From Sipunculus nudus (taxonomy: Eukaryota > Annelida > Sipuncula > Golfingiida > Sipunculidae): DNA of 64,000 nucleotides. Every line of letters begins with the position of its first letter. Positions within the stretch are counted from its first letter, which is position 1. The DNA lies in assembly GCA_026874595.1 (NCBI GenBank), contig CM049316.1, positions 27,697,339-27,761,338 of the forward strand. Reading direction: 5' to 3'. Shown here piece by piece: positions 43,675 to 54,835 of this stretch. The position numbers were made by a program, and so were the translations under genes. The notes beneath the pieces are model-generated. The model was given only the letters and a program-made list of their open reading frames with translations. It had not been told where the DNA came from and did no database searches.

Positions 43675-46446
43675 AACAAGTGACCCATGGGTCATGACGC
43701 TCAGCTGATTGGGAAGAGATTCGCAATAGGAAATTTTATCATCTGAATGGTAGTATATACCCATTCAACTGAAGCATCAAACAGATTAACCAGCAGGCCA
43801 AGATTGTGTCTGTATTTATATATCTCAAAAAAAGAGAAAAAATGTGTAAACTTTATAAAAAATACAGGTGGCTCCATCAGTCTGCAGAAACTAATAAAAA
43901 CACATGGTCAATATCCATGCAAAGAATCATGATGACCTTTGCATTAGTTGTTTAGATACTTCAGCTTTTGTATCAAATTGTCCATTATTCTGAGGGATAC
44001 TTCGGAGTCCTATAGCTTGAAGGATATGGGAAACAGAAACCTAATTTCAGGTTTCCACAGACACTTTTCATGGGTCTCCTTGCATGACAAGAATAAAGTT
44101 TCTAGATCCAGTTTTTAAATTTGTGCCACGTTAACAGATGACAGCATCCTTAAAGGTCTCAAAAATAGAAAAAAATTGAATAAAATATAGGTGGCACCAC
44201 CAGTCTGCAGAAACTGATGAAACACTCCATAATCAATATCCATGCAAAGAATCATGGTGATCTCTGCATTAGTTGTTCAGATACCTCAGCTTTTGTATCA
44301 AATTTTCCATTATTCTAAGGGGTACTTTCGAGTCCTATAGCTTGAAGGATATGGGAAACAGAGACCTAATTTCAGGTTTCCACAGACACTTTTCATGAGC
44401 CTCCTTGCATTACAAAAATAAATGATGGTCATATTTATTAAGAAATCTTTGACCCAATGCAATATTACATTAATATACATCCCACTGCATTCACTTTAAT
44501 AGTTTTTGAGATAATATGTTCTAAAGGAATTTAAAGATGGCTTCCTGGTGGCCATATTGGATTTCTGACAGGTCGGAAAATGAACAACAAACATCCTCTA
44601 AAAGGGACCAAACATCATAAAAAATCACAGAAACTGCCCTGGCAAAAGGATTTCTAAAATGGCTACCTGGCAGACATAATGGTTTTCTGACAAGTCTGAC
44701 ATTTGATATCACACATCCTCCAATAAGACACTAAACTTGTAGCAATTGCTCCAGAGAATGTAACAGTTATGAATATACAAAACAATTCAAAAGGCATGAT
44801 TAGGTTGGAGAGCTCTCATATCAGATTTATGAACATGCAAATGTAAAAAGTGCATGTCCAATTTGTTTTAATTATCAGCTTGCTATTCAATGGGCCAGCA
44901 GGGTAGGTAAACTGCAAAACCTAAAAGAAAAGAAATGCAGAAAGCATCACTAAGAGTCTTGTAATCAAATAAAGCCATCCTAAATCCAGGTACAGACCCA
45001 CATATTATCAGAACAAACACTTGCTGGTATATCTGATGATTTGTATAATAATTTTCAGATATCTAGAAAACTAAGTTTATTGCAATGATTCCATGATATA
45101 AGCTGCAAAATGTTCCCATCATTTTATAAATCAGTAGCTTAACGTTAACACTTAACTCTTATAGTCTTAATGCCGGCCAAAGAATTCCGGTAACAGTGTT
45201 TTTGTTATGCACTAACGATATATCCTTATCACTCCATGAGCTGATACAAAAGGGGGTCATATATCACAAGTGTCACTGACAATTATGGGCACACAGTGAG
45301 ATGAACCAGTTGTGAGTGCCATGGTTATATATACAAGAAAACAAGAAAAATAGAGATGGTCTACAAAATAAGTTATTGTGAACATCCCTGACCTATGACC
45401 TTGGCTTTTTGCCCACATATCAACTGGATTCTTTCTAAATGATGGGTAACTACTAACCACTTACATCTGGCGGGTGTAATTACTTGGCAACCAATGAGTG
45501 AATAACTTAGACCTGCAACCTTTAACCTCCTGACCAGCTGACCTCAAAATCAATTAGTTATTTCTTCATGCAAAAAGACCCATAAATATGAAATTTGAAT
45601 CACATTCAGTGATACATAGATGTGGCATATGTGAAAGACTGAAGGTTTGGGTTGAACAGTTTCACTTGAAATATGTTCATAAGCATTTAGAACAATATTG
45701 TGACCTTGACCTTTGACCTTTTGAACTCAACATCAATAGGCTTCTTCCCCTATTTGTAGGTAAGCCATATATGACAGATGGAAAGTACAGATTGAAAAGT
45801 TTGCCTGAAAATGACTCCACGCAAGAAGAGGGTGCTGTGAACTTGACCGTTGACCTCAAAATCAACAGGTCTTTTCCCCTGTTGGCAGAGAAGCGATATC
45901 AGTGCTGAAAGGTTTGGAATGAAAGGTCTAGCTTGAAATTTGTCCACAACCTTTTCAAAGAAGTGGATCCTGTGACCCTGACCTTTGACCTTGTGACCTC
46001 AACATCTATAGGATTCTTCTCCCACTTAGTAGGTGAGCTATATGTGAAAGATCAAAGAATTGGGATGAAAGGCTTTTCAAAGAAGTTGGTTCTTTGACCT
46101 TGACCTTTGACCTTGTGACCTCAAAATAATTATGGTTCTGCCCTTGTTGGTAGGTGAGCTGTATGTGAAAGATGGAAGGTTTGGGATGAAAATTTTGGCT
46201 AAAAGAATTATTTCTGGGTGGTGCAAACACACCCCATAACTTCGAGAATATAGGTCGCAGTGACCTAATTTCAGGTTTGCAAGGAGATCTTTTTAGAACC
46301 TCTAAGACTGCATAGGGTTCATGGCCCTAGCCCCTATGGTTATGATTTATGCCCTGCTAACGGCCGGACAGCCAAACAGACAGACGGAAGGATGACGGAC
46401 AAAGACCCATCGCTATAGCCCAGCATGACTGAAAGTCAGCTGAGCT
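43675..46446 (+). repeat. Long modular repeat, copy 2
   Basis: It starts with the same 33-bp block as copy 1 (43675-43707) and ends with the same TCAGCTGAGCT. Between 43708 and 44417 it carries different content from copy 1: two ~322-bp tandem units (from 43858 and 44180) with CTGCAGAAACTAATAAAAAC / CTGCAGAAACTGATGAAACA. From 44418 it is nearly identical to 30349-32389. It has a ~23-base insertion near 45332-45354 and lacks about 33 bases near 46071. ORFs 44521-46230 are repeat translations. Confidence 0.9.
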
Positions 46447-46699
46447 AAAAACAGATATGGATGAAAATTTGACCAATGTCTAAATTTGCAGGTAGAAATG
46501 ATATGTATTAAAGATAAAGATGATACGTGTTTACAAAAAAACTCCCACTGACAATCCTGACACAAGGAACAAGAAGCACAAAAGGATTTAATGGGATGTT
46601 TTCAGATTTATTGAGAACATATGTGAAATGTAGGGTATTCTCCTTAAAATATTACAGTTTCTGTAATTTTTTTGTTTTTAATCCAATTGCTTATTACTG

Positions 46700-47475
46700 T
46701 ACATATATGGAAAAAGCTTGCACCAGGTGCAGCCAGTGGTGCAAAATATATATAAACATAACATGCACACCACCTTCTTCTCCTTGTCTTGGAATTGCCA
46801 CACTCGTGCATGAGTGGGCTTCTGGTCACACAGCATTCTTATGGTAAACAGCACATGTGGACTGTGTTTACTCACAAACAGAAGTATAACAATTTACAAC
46901 AAGTAAATTCAAGGAATTTATGTCCCCTGCTTCCACCTTCAAGTCCAGGATGATTTTTAAAGTCTGTGGTGACTAGGTGCAAATAGTTTTAACCACGCTC
47001 AACAGATGGCAGCATCTGGCAGTTACTGCAAAAAATTCAAGTAATTTATGTCCACCACTAGTGACACCTGTTGGTGATAAGTGTATCTAAATGCCCTGAT
47101 TCATCATATCAAAAATGAAATAACATACTGTGTTATTATCTTGTGAGAAAGACACTCCAAAACCAATCCCAACCAAGGTATGCATGAGAGCAATTACTGA
47201 CCCAAATTTGAATAAAATCGGATAATATTTAAGAAAGTTATCACATGGAATCAAAAACCTGATGGACAGACAGACAGAGGCACAGACAGACAAACCCAAA
47301 TCAATGTCCCCCACTTTGGGAAGCATGGGAAAAACAAACAGGTGAACTGGAGATATTAGGTCTGTGTACTGAGATGGTTTTGCCAGAATTTAAAACTTTT
47401 GTATTGAACCAAATTGAGCTAATGATGTAAGATAATACACATATTATTGCAAATAATTATGAACTTTTAAAGCCA
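46700..47475 (+). repeat. Family 2 repeat split by a family 3 repeat
   Basis: The left part (46700-46889) has CATGCACACCACCTTCTTCT and ACATGTGGACTGTGTTTACT. The right part (47338-47475) has AACAGGTGAACTGGAGATAT and CATATTATTGCAAATAATTA. Uninterrupted relatives at 37975 and 62270 show the two parts are contiguous in the ancestor. Confidence 0.75.
46890..47338 (+). mobile_element. Family 3 repeat, copy 2, nested in family 2
   Basis: It carries AAGGAATTTATGTCCCCTGC, AAGTTATCACATGGAATCAA, GACAGACAGACAGAGGCACA and AACCCAAATCAATGTCCCCC. It matches 33266-33670 and 54480-54835. No protein-coding capacity or clear terminal repeat is seen, so its class is unknown. Confidence 0.7.
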
Positions 47476-49690
47476 GCTATTCACTTTCATTTATAATAGA
47501 ATATATGTGATTTCTGGCTTCCCCAGGTACACATTAATGAATTATAACTATAACAATTCTATAACAATTAACATCTCTGTGATAGATATATACGCTTGGT
47601 TATCTACAAGCTGTAAGTAAACACAGCAATGTTGACAAACAGAGAAACCATATAACTATAACCTACCGATATTGGTTGAATATGTGCAGAAATTGAAATA
47701 TGTCACTTGTTGCAAAACTGCCCACTGCATTTTAACTCTGGTTTATCTGACTAGTCTCCAGATAACCTCATTGAATGTGTGTGGATTAATTTGACAGGCC
47801 CCCATGTAATAAACATGTGGATCTATATAAACAAAACAAACAGCCTAGCTGTGTGTGTTGGGATTAGCATTTCATGGATATTTTTATAAAACGTTCAAGG
47901 GGTTATCTTTAGTCAATGGACATCAGTTTTCGAAATAAGCCCCTTATAAATCCATACTGAGCCATATCTAATGCTGTTCTGTGAACCGAACTGGAGCTGA
48001 GTTTAGACAGTGGCTGAAGCAGGATCCAAATGAATCATTTACCACTGACAGTCACTGATTGTTCACAGTAATTAGTGTAGCTGCAATCACTGTTAGCGCT
48101 CTGCTGTCCCCAACGACCTCTCCATGTGCTCATTAATGGTGATCAACAATTAGTTCTGCCATTACTTTTTTTAGCGTGAGCCGCGACACCCCAGAAACCT
48201 CAATGTGTCAGTTTTTTGTTATAAAAGACTTAGTGCTTAGACAAGTGCTTATTTAGTCCATCTCCCTACATGAAACAAAGATGGTGAAGTAATATAATAT
48301 TTGCTTCAATTCTGAAAATATGACAAGGAAATACAAAAAGAGTTGATAATGTAAAGTTGAAAATGTGACAGGAGTTTAAAGTATTCAGGATTTGATCATC
48401 TAGAGTTCAATGTACATCTGCTGAATTTAAACTTTTTTGGAGCCCCATAGGCAAGAGGCATGCATTGTTTTGGCTCAGGTCTATTTTTAAAGACTACTGA
48501 AGACAATCATCTGAGCCATGGAGAGTGCCTTGATTAGTTTAATAACTATTTGTACAATCCATGTAAAATAAATAAGTTTATATTGAGTGGTCATATATAT
48601 ACAGTGCATTTATACTGTAACTTCTTTTGCTTCACTACTGCTTGCTATAGCACAGTTTACTTGGTTTAACCACCAGGCACTTGGCACATTCTTTGTTCCT
48701 GATATGCAGTGACCTGAATCCAATGCAAATTAAATCTTTTAATAAGTGCATTGAATGATACTGAAAGTTAATTTGCCATTTTGGATTCTTTTATGCAAAT
48801 GGAAGCGTATGTCTGGATCACGGGAATTTTCAAAACCTAATTGTTTCTTCACTTGACGGACCTTTTACTTTCTCAAACAGCAAAAAAAAATCATGGAAGT
48901 TCATAAAAATACTAAAAAAATGCGATAGATTCATAAAGTGTTATTAAAATGGCCAAACTACATTTTTGCAAGGAAATTCTCATCTAATTAGAGCAGTCTT
49001 ATTTCTGCTTAACCATCTATGCCACATTTAATACAGGCACAATCAGATGGCTGGTAAATTCCCTAGCTGGCGAGTGGTGAGTGGTTTCTGTAGGGCCTGG
49101 CCTGGAATCTTCAAAAAGCAAATTTCAAACCCTGAACAATGCAGGTTTTCAGGAATTCCATCTATAAATCCCAACACCAATCATTCTGAACATATTTCCT
49201 CCAGGAAACCCTGTCTCTTCAGTATATTGTCTGCCAAGAGGAAAAAGCAATACTGATATTCTGGTTTATTCTTTTGATTAGGAAGCTTTTAATATAAAAT
49301 TTCTTTATACACATATCTAACCTTAAAACCTATAACCTGTCTGGAGCCAGAGTATCTTCACTCCACCAAATTAACACTAGCAGGCAGTTCAGACACTTGA
49401 CAAATAGTTAAATACTATGACAGTTATGGCAAGTCTAGCTCTATATATTGAAATGTATTATGGAGCATATATGGAGACTAAGTTTCCTGATATATATATA
49501 ATAATAATTTCCTTGTTTTATTAAGTTGTTAAGTGTAGTACTGGGACAAACCTGACAATATATAAGGATGACCTTCAAAACTGAACTAGAATACGGGTAG
49601 TCGACAATCGACTACGTGTATCCACCGATATAAAGAGTAGGACAGGTGAAGTGAGGCATGGATTGAGTAACACGGGGAAATAGAGTGAGG
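47476..49690. other. Mostly single-copy; enhancer-like core at 47990-48200
   Basis: The core has CACTGATTGTTCACAGTAAT, TAGCGCTCTGCTGTCCCC, CATTAATGGTGATCAACAAT and AGCGTGAGCCGCGACACC: more CpG and homeodomain-like motifs than the flanks. The remainder is AT-rich. The 69-codon ORF at 49047-49256 has no family resemblance. Confidence 0.25.
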
Positions 49691-49704
49691 TGTGTTGCAT
49701 ATTA

Positions 49705-50560
49705 GCATGGATGTCTGCAGCCGAAATGTGTATGTAGGTTGTGCCACCTACCACAAAATCCAGAAAGCTATCAAAGTTGTATACAAATGCAAAAAGTCAA
49801 ACCACTGCCGAGATATGAGTGATTTAATCCCACGGCAGACAAACAGTTGGTTGCAAAAATGGTTGCAGGTGGCGCCACCAGCTTTGCGTATGATTAAGAG
49901 CTATGTGAGATTTATACACATGAAAAATTTTGGCCCAATCGGCCAAATGGTTCCTGAGATATGAGCTTGGATGTCTGCAGGGTAAATGTGAATGTATGTG
50001 GCACCACCTGCCATTAAATCAAGAAAGCTATCCAAGATGTATAAACCTGCAAATTTTTAGGCAGATAAGTCAAACCACTGCCGAGATATGAGTGATTTTA
50101 TCCAATGGCAGACAAACAGACGGACGCTGTGCAAAAATGGTTGCAGGTGGCGCCACCAGTTTTGCGTATGAGAAAGAGCTATGTGAGATCTATACACATG
50201 CAAAATTTTGGTCCAATCGTTCAAATGGTTCCTGAGATATGAGCTTGGATGTCTGCAAGGTAAACGATAATGTAGGTGGCGCCACCTGTCATAAAATCAA
50301 GAAAGCTGTCCAGGATGTATACACATGCAAAATTTCAGATGGATATGTCCAACCAATGCAGAGATATGAGTGATTTTATCCAAAGGCAGATGAACAGATG
50401 GACGCTGTGCAAAAATGGTCGCAGGTGGCGCCACCATTTTTAAAGGTATGTTAAAAAGCTATCAAAGGGCTACATTTGTGCTAAAATTTTTTCTGGATCA
50501 GTCAAATGTTTCCTGAGATATGTGGGTCAATATGTCAAAACAGACGCACAGATGGACTAA
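49705..50560 (+). repeat. Tandem array, three to four units of 260-278 bp
   Basis: ATGTCTGCAG/ATGTCTGCAA begins units at 49711, 49971 and 50249. Units share GGTGGCGCCACC, GCAAAAATGGTTGCAGGTGG, CTGAGATATGAG and GACAAACAGACGGACGCTGT. The 90-codon ORF (49692-49964) is one unit translated. Diverged relatives occur at 51835-52080 and 53500-53600. Confidence 0.88.
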
Positions 50561-51340
50561 CTGGAGAGAGGAAAGGTCAGAGGTCAAACCAAAATCGGGG
50601 CGCAGCAGTTCACATGTGACCTGAACATAATCCTGAGTTTTGTAAAATTCCGCCCAGCGGTTATGGAGGAGTTCTCCGGACACCTATTCAGTGGCAGCGC
50701 GGTGGCGGCGTCGGGCTGAAAACATAGTATCCGCAAAACTCTGTTTTGGCAGATACAATTATCTCTACACTGAATTCTGGTTGGTGAAAATACATGTAAT
50801 GTCAGATTTCAATCCAGCAACTCCTTACTCAGTCTCAGCAGACATCTTGATCACAGGTGGGGAGTTGGTTCAGGAATCCTGTTTCTATCGTACCTGGAAT
50901 CCACTATGTTTTGAGGATTTTGATTTGGTCCTAAAAAGTGTTAATGCACTTTAAACTGGCCAATACAAACTCTCCCTGCATCCCACACCCTCAAGGAACC
51001 CTAGCTGACAGATTTGTTTCTCCCATGCAGTTTCTTGAAACTGCTCATGGAGGTCTGCCATTTTGCATACACACTAAAACCTGGATGTCAGAATAATGGT
51101 TATACCCTTTGTACCATTAACACGATGATTATAATGTTATAAACCTTCCAGAACTCTGTGATACATGTCTCCTCCAATGATATCCACAGAACATATTTTG
51201 CCATGGCATTAGGGCAGGAAGGAAAGGAGCTTTATACTTTCTTTTATATCCAAATATCATAGGAAATCAATCATATACAATCAGGAAGCCTGAAGCAAGC
51301 ATCAAAGATATATATATTAAGCAACATGTTTTTCCTAATT
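50561..51340. other. Mixed stretch with an ORF of uncertain status
   Basis: An 87-codon plus-strand ORF (50691-50954) starts MAARWRRRAENIVSAKLCFG in a GC-richer patch. No family, splice site or upstream promoter supports it, so it is not called as a gene. The sequence after it is AT-rich. Confidence 0.25.
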
Positions 51341-51342
51341 AA

Positions 51343-51801
51343 TTAAAGATTAAATTTGAATAAAACAAAACACAGACCAATGATAGTCAAGGGATTATTA
51401 TTTGATCCTAACAGCAAAGAATGCTGATGAAATGTAATCCAATTTCTAATTCCTATAAGGCATCTTTTTATGTCAACCACACTTGTGGGAAATCCTTCTA
51501 AATGAGGATGTATAAAACAACACAAACAGCCTTTTGATTTAGTCTTGTGCTGTGAGTGCAGTGAAGCCACAAAGGACTTAGACATGCAGTGAGTTGTATC
51601 AACAGTTACAAGATCTAGTACCTCAAAGGTGCATATGTTGGTGCTAGATACCAGTGAGAACAAACAACAAGGCCTCAAGGCCTGATGCGAACCTGTGCAT
51701 ATGGATAAACACCAGGTATAACGCTTCAATGCTGAACCACTACTTTTCATAAATATGAACAATGCAAGTACTAAACATTTTAAACAAGAAACAATACACA
51801 A
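51343..51801 (-). other. 152-codon open frame of doubtful status
   Basis: This is the longest minus-strand ORF outside compositional tracts. It is Cys/Ser/Leu-rich, with no domain I recognise, and starts at a Met without a clear promoter. In 64 kb of AT-rich DNA one frame of this length can arise by chance. It could alternatively be an unrecognised single-exon gene or old element. Confidence 0.2.
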
Positions 51802-51834
51802 ACATCACTGCTGAAATTCTGGCAAGGGTGCACA

Positions 51835-52080
51835 TAACGAAAATATTATTGTAGGTCGCACCACCAGTCTTGTATACGACAAAGCTATTTGACATGTATA
51901 AATATGCCCAATTTCAGGCATATATAAAATTATATGCCTATATCAAATTCCTCCGTAGAATTAAGCAGGCACATACACTTTGCAGAAGTTATTGTAGATG
52001 GCAACACCTGTCTTGTGAACGAGAAAGCCATTAAAGACACAAAGACAGGTCAGAATATCAGGCCAATACATCAAACTTAC
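51835..52080 (+). repeat. Diverged units related to the 49705 array
   Basis: It carries ATTGTAGGTCGCACCACCAG, TTGTATACGACAAAGCTATT and ATTGTAGATGGCAACACCTG. These are two short units. Confidence 0.6.
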
Positions 52081-52292
52081 CTTAAGTCTGATGCACGGGG
52101 CTGACCAGGCTTAGGTGAGAAAGGCTGAGTGAACTCTTGACCTGTTGCATAATCTGACACAGTTGGCAGTCTGCCAAAGCTATAAATAAATCCAGGCTGA
52201 CTTTTTGCCTATTGCCAAATCTGAAATAGTAGCCACACAATTGCATAAGCTCAAAGATTGGCTCCAATGCAGCCCTGAGGGGCATGACACCC

Positions 52293-52380
52293 ATGAGGTG
52301 ATCACATGATACTCATGAAGTGATCACATGCTACCCATGAGATGATCACATGCTGCCATTGAGGTGATCACATGCCTTGT
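52293..52380 (+). repeat. 22-bp tandem, four copies (TGATCACATG type)
   Basis: ATGAGGTGATCACATGATAC and three successors are spaced 22-24 bases, each containing palindromic TGATCA. Confidence 0.85.
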
Positions 52381-52529
52381 GCTTGGCTGCACTGATTGAA
52401 CTGTTGACCTAAATCATGCTGCACTGAATGAACTCTTGATCTGTTGCCAAATCTGAAACAGTTGGCAGTTTCTCAACCTATTCAAGAAAAATACACAATC
52501 TTGGCCTGTTATGTAACTCTGCTAATATT

Positions 52530-53975
52530 TATCAAACACAAACCATTTGAATAAACTTGAGAGGGCTCGCCTTTGGGATCATTTCTGTAAAATATTGAAC
52601 AATATGGCTGGACCGTTTACAAGAAGAAGACTTTTAAAGTTTCTTTCAGCTTTTTCCTGTAAAATCTAAGTAAATTCAGATAGCAAAAATAAGCTGAATC
52701 CATCAACATTTGATATGTGACAGATAATTGCATAAAATTTGGGGATGGTAGCTCCTGCTATTCCTGAGAAATTATGAGTAAGTGTACAGATGATATGTAA
52801 TATCATAAATCTACATTTTTTAAAAACTTTTAAAAAACATTCTTGTCAATATTTTCCATAGATAACCTGAAATCTAAATGTTTAGAGGCATGATGTAATG
52901 GATGCTGATAAACTGGTGCTAGGCTAGATGTATCTGCTTCACACAGCTAACATATATGGTAAAATGACTCAATTCAATCTTTATAATTCAGCCAAAATTC
53001 ATTTTTTGGAACCATAAAAGACAATTATGCTAAGAATTATTCAGGGAATTGTTCTTGCAAAATATTAAACAAACCTGCCTCAGTATCATCAGTCGAAAAA
53101 CGTTTTGTAGGTTTATAACTCATATGGGAAAATACAGCAAAATGGCAAAGTTCAGCTTCCCATAACTCAGCCAAAAATCATCGAAACAAAACCATTTGAA
53201 CAAACTTGAATTATCAACATCTAAGGATAATTAATCTGTGAGATTTAAAAATTTGGCCCAGTGGTTTTTGAGAAGAAGATCTTTGTATCCACTGAGCTAA
53301 AATGGGCTGTTATGGCATATGACTTAATTCAGCTTTCCATAACTTAGCCAAAAGTCACTGAAACGAGACCATTTTAACAAACTTCAGAAAGCACAACATA
53401 GGGTCATTTCTGTGCCATATTAAACATTTTGGCCATTTGGTTTCAGAGAGGAAGTATTTTGTAGCCCCAAGTGTGATACAGGCACTGATGACCCCGTACA
53501 AAAAAGGCTGATGCAGGTGGCACCACCAATACCTCAACTTCAGATATGACCTATGTGACCAACATTGGCATAAAATTTGGTGATGATAGCTACAGCGGTT
53601 TTCGAGATATAAATTTTAATATGCTTTTTTGCACAGTTAACAAAGTTCAACCTCCTGTAACTCAGCCAAAAATCTCCGAACTGGAACCATTCGAACAAAC
53701 TTGAGAAAGATTGTTCCAGGGATCATTTCTGTAAAATATTAGACAATTTGGCTGGGCAATTTCGGAGAAGAAGATTTTTAAAGCTTTATTAGCTTTTTCC
53801 CTATAAAATCTTAAAAAATGCAGTTAGAAAAAAAATAAACAAAATCCGATATAGTTTTTTGGATGACAGATTATTTGCAAAAAATTTGTTGATGCTAGCT
53901 CCTGCCGTTTTCGAGATAGCTATGGTTAACGTACAGACGACGCACGACACACAACGCAGCACCATTGCATAAGCT
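52530..53975 (+). repeat. Degenerate tandem array (AACCATTTGAACAAACTTGA type)
   Basis: Units begin near 52545, 53010, 53195, 53368 and 53688 with AACCATTTGAAYAAACTTGA. They continue with GGGATCATTTCTGTAAAATATT, GGCTGG/GGCCAGT and GAGAAGAAGA. CATAACTCAGCCAAAAATCA separates them. The final unit ends with TACAGACGACGCACGACACA. This is typical of bivalve modular repeats. No ORF is credible. Confidence 0.78.
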
Positions 53976-53989
53976 CACAGGTTCGCTAA

Positions 53990-54478
53990 AAAGTTTTGAA
54001 ACTGATCTGATCAAGCCACATTGCTTAAAACATTTTTTAACTGTTTGGTGTGTGATCCCATGATCTCAGGAAATCTTATGATGGAAAAAAGCACTTGTCC
54101 TAGTATTGTCACTGAGTTGCTTCCATTCACATTCAGCAAACAGCCATCTTCTGGTCATGATCCTAACCTTAAAAAGTTAATGAAAAGATAGAACCTCAGA
54201 CAACATAGGTATAAGGAAGTGGCAAACATTCTTAAATACTTCAGGACCTACATACTCTGAGGTCTCTCGTGCTTTTGGTGCCGCCAAGGTCTGTGTATAA
54301 TATTTATACAAAGTGTCTGGACCTGTACAACCAGGCTCAGAGCTACTGGCCATGCATTTGTGATTATCACTTCTAGTTTAACAGGAAGAAGTGTGCCTGA
54401 TCAGTAAGTTAACACTGGGCCGGAGTCAAATAAATTTTACTTTTTTACTTCAAGTATTGTAAGTTATCATTTTGTAAA
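53990..54478. other. No recognised feature
   Basis: AT-rich; no repeat or gene was identified. Confidence 0.35.
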
Positions 54479-54479
54479 A

Positions 54480-54835
54480 TTAACAAGCAAATTTGAGGAA
54501 TTTTAGTAACCCACTTGTGCCTCTTGTTTTCTTTCATGCTAACCTGGTCAATATGTTTCAGTTTTTATGTTTGCCTGAAGATGTCTCCACATGTTATAAT
54601 TGTGGTTGTGAAATAGGAATAAATTTTATATAAATTTTCAGACAGACATTCCAAAACCAACCCATACCAAGGTCAGCATGACAGCAAACGCTGACCCAAA
54701 TTTAAGTGAAATTGGATAATAATTAGAAAAGTGATCGCACGGAAACTAAAACCTGATGGACGGACAGACAGACAGAGGGACAGACAAACCCAAATCAATG
54801 TCCCCCATTCCAGGAAGCGGGGGACAATAAAAATA
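54480..54835 (+). repeat. Family 3 repeat, copy 3
   Basis: It carries TGCCTGAAGATGTCTCCACA, CAGACAGACATTCCAAAACC, ATGGACGGACAGACAGACAG and AACCCAAATCAATGTCCCCC, as in copies 1 and 2. ORFs 54673-54913 lie over it on both strands. Confidence 0.8.

Noticed and set aside
51343-51801. 152-codon ORF as a gene
   Set aside because: Listed only as doubtful: no family, no promoter or splice support; a length that chance can reach in 64 kb. The opposite strand showed no significantly open frame either.
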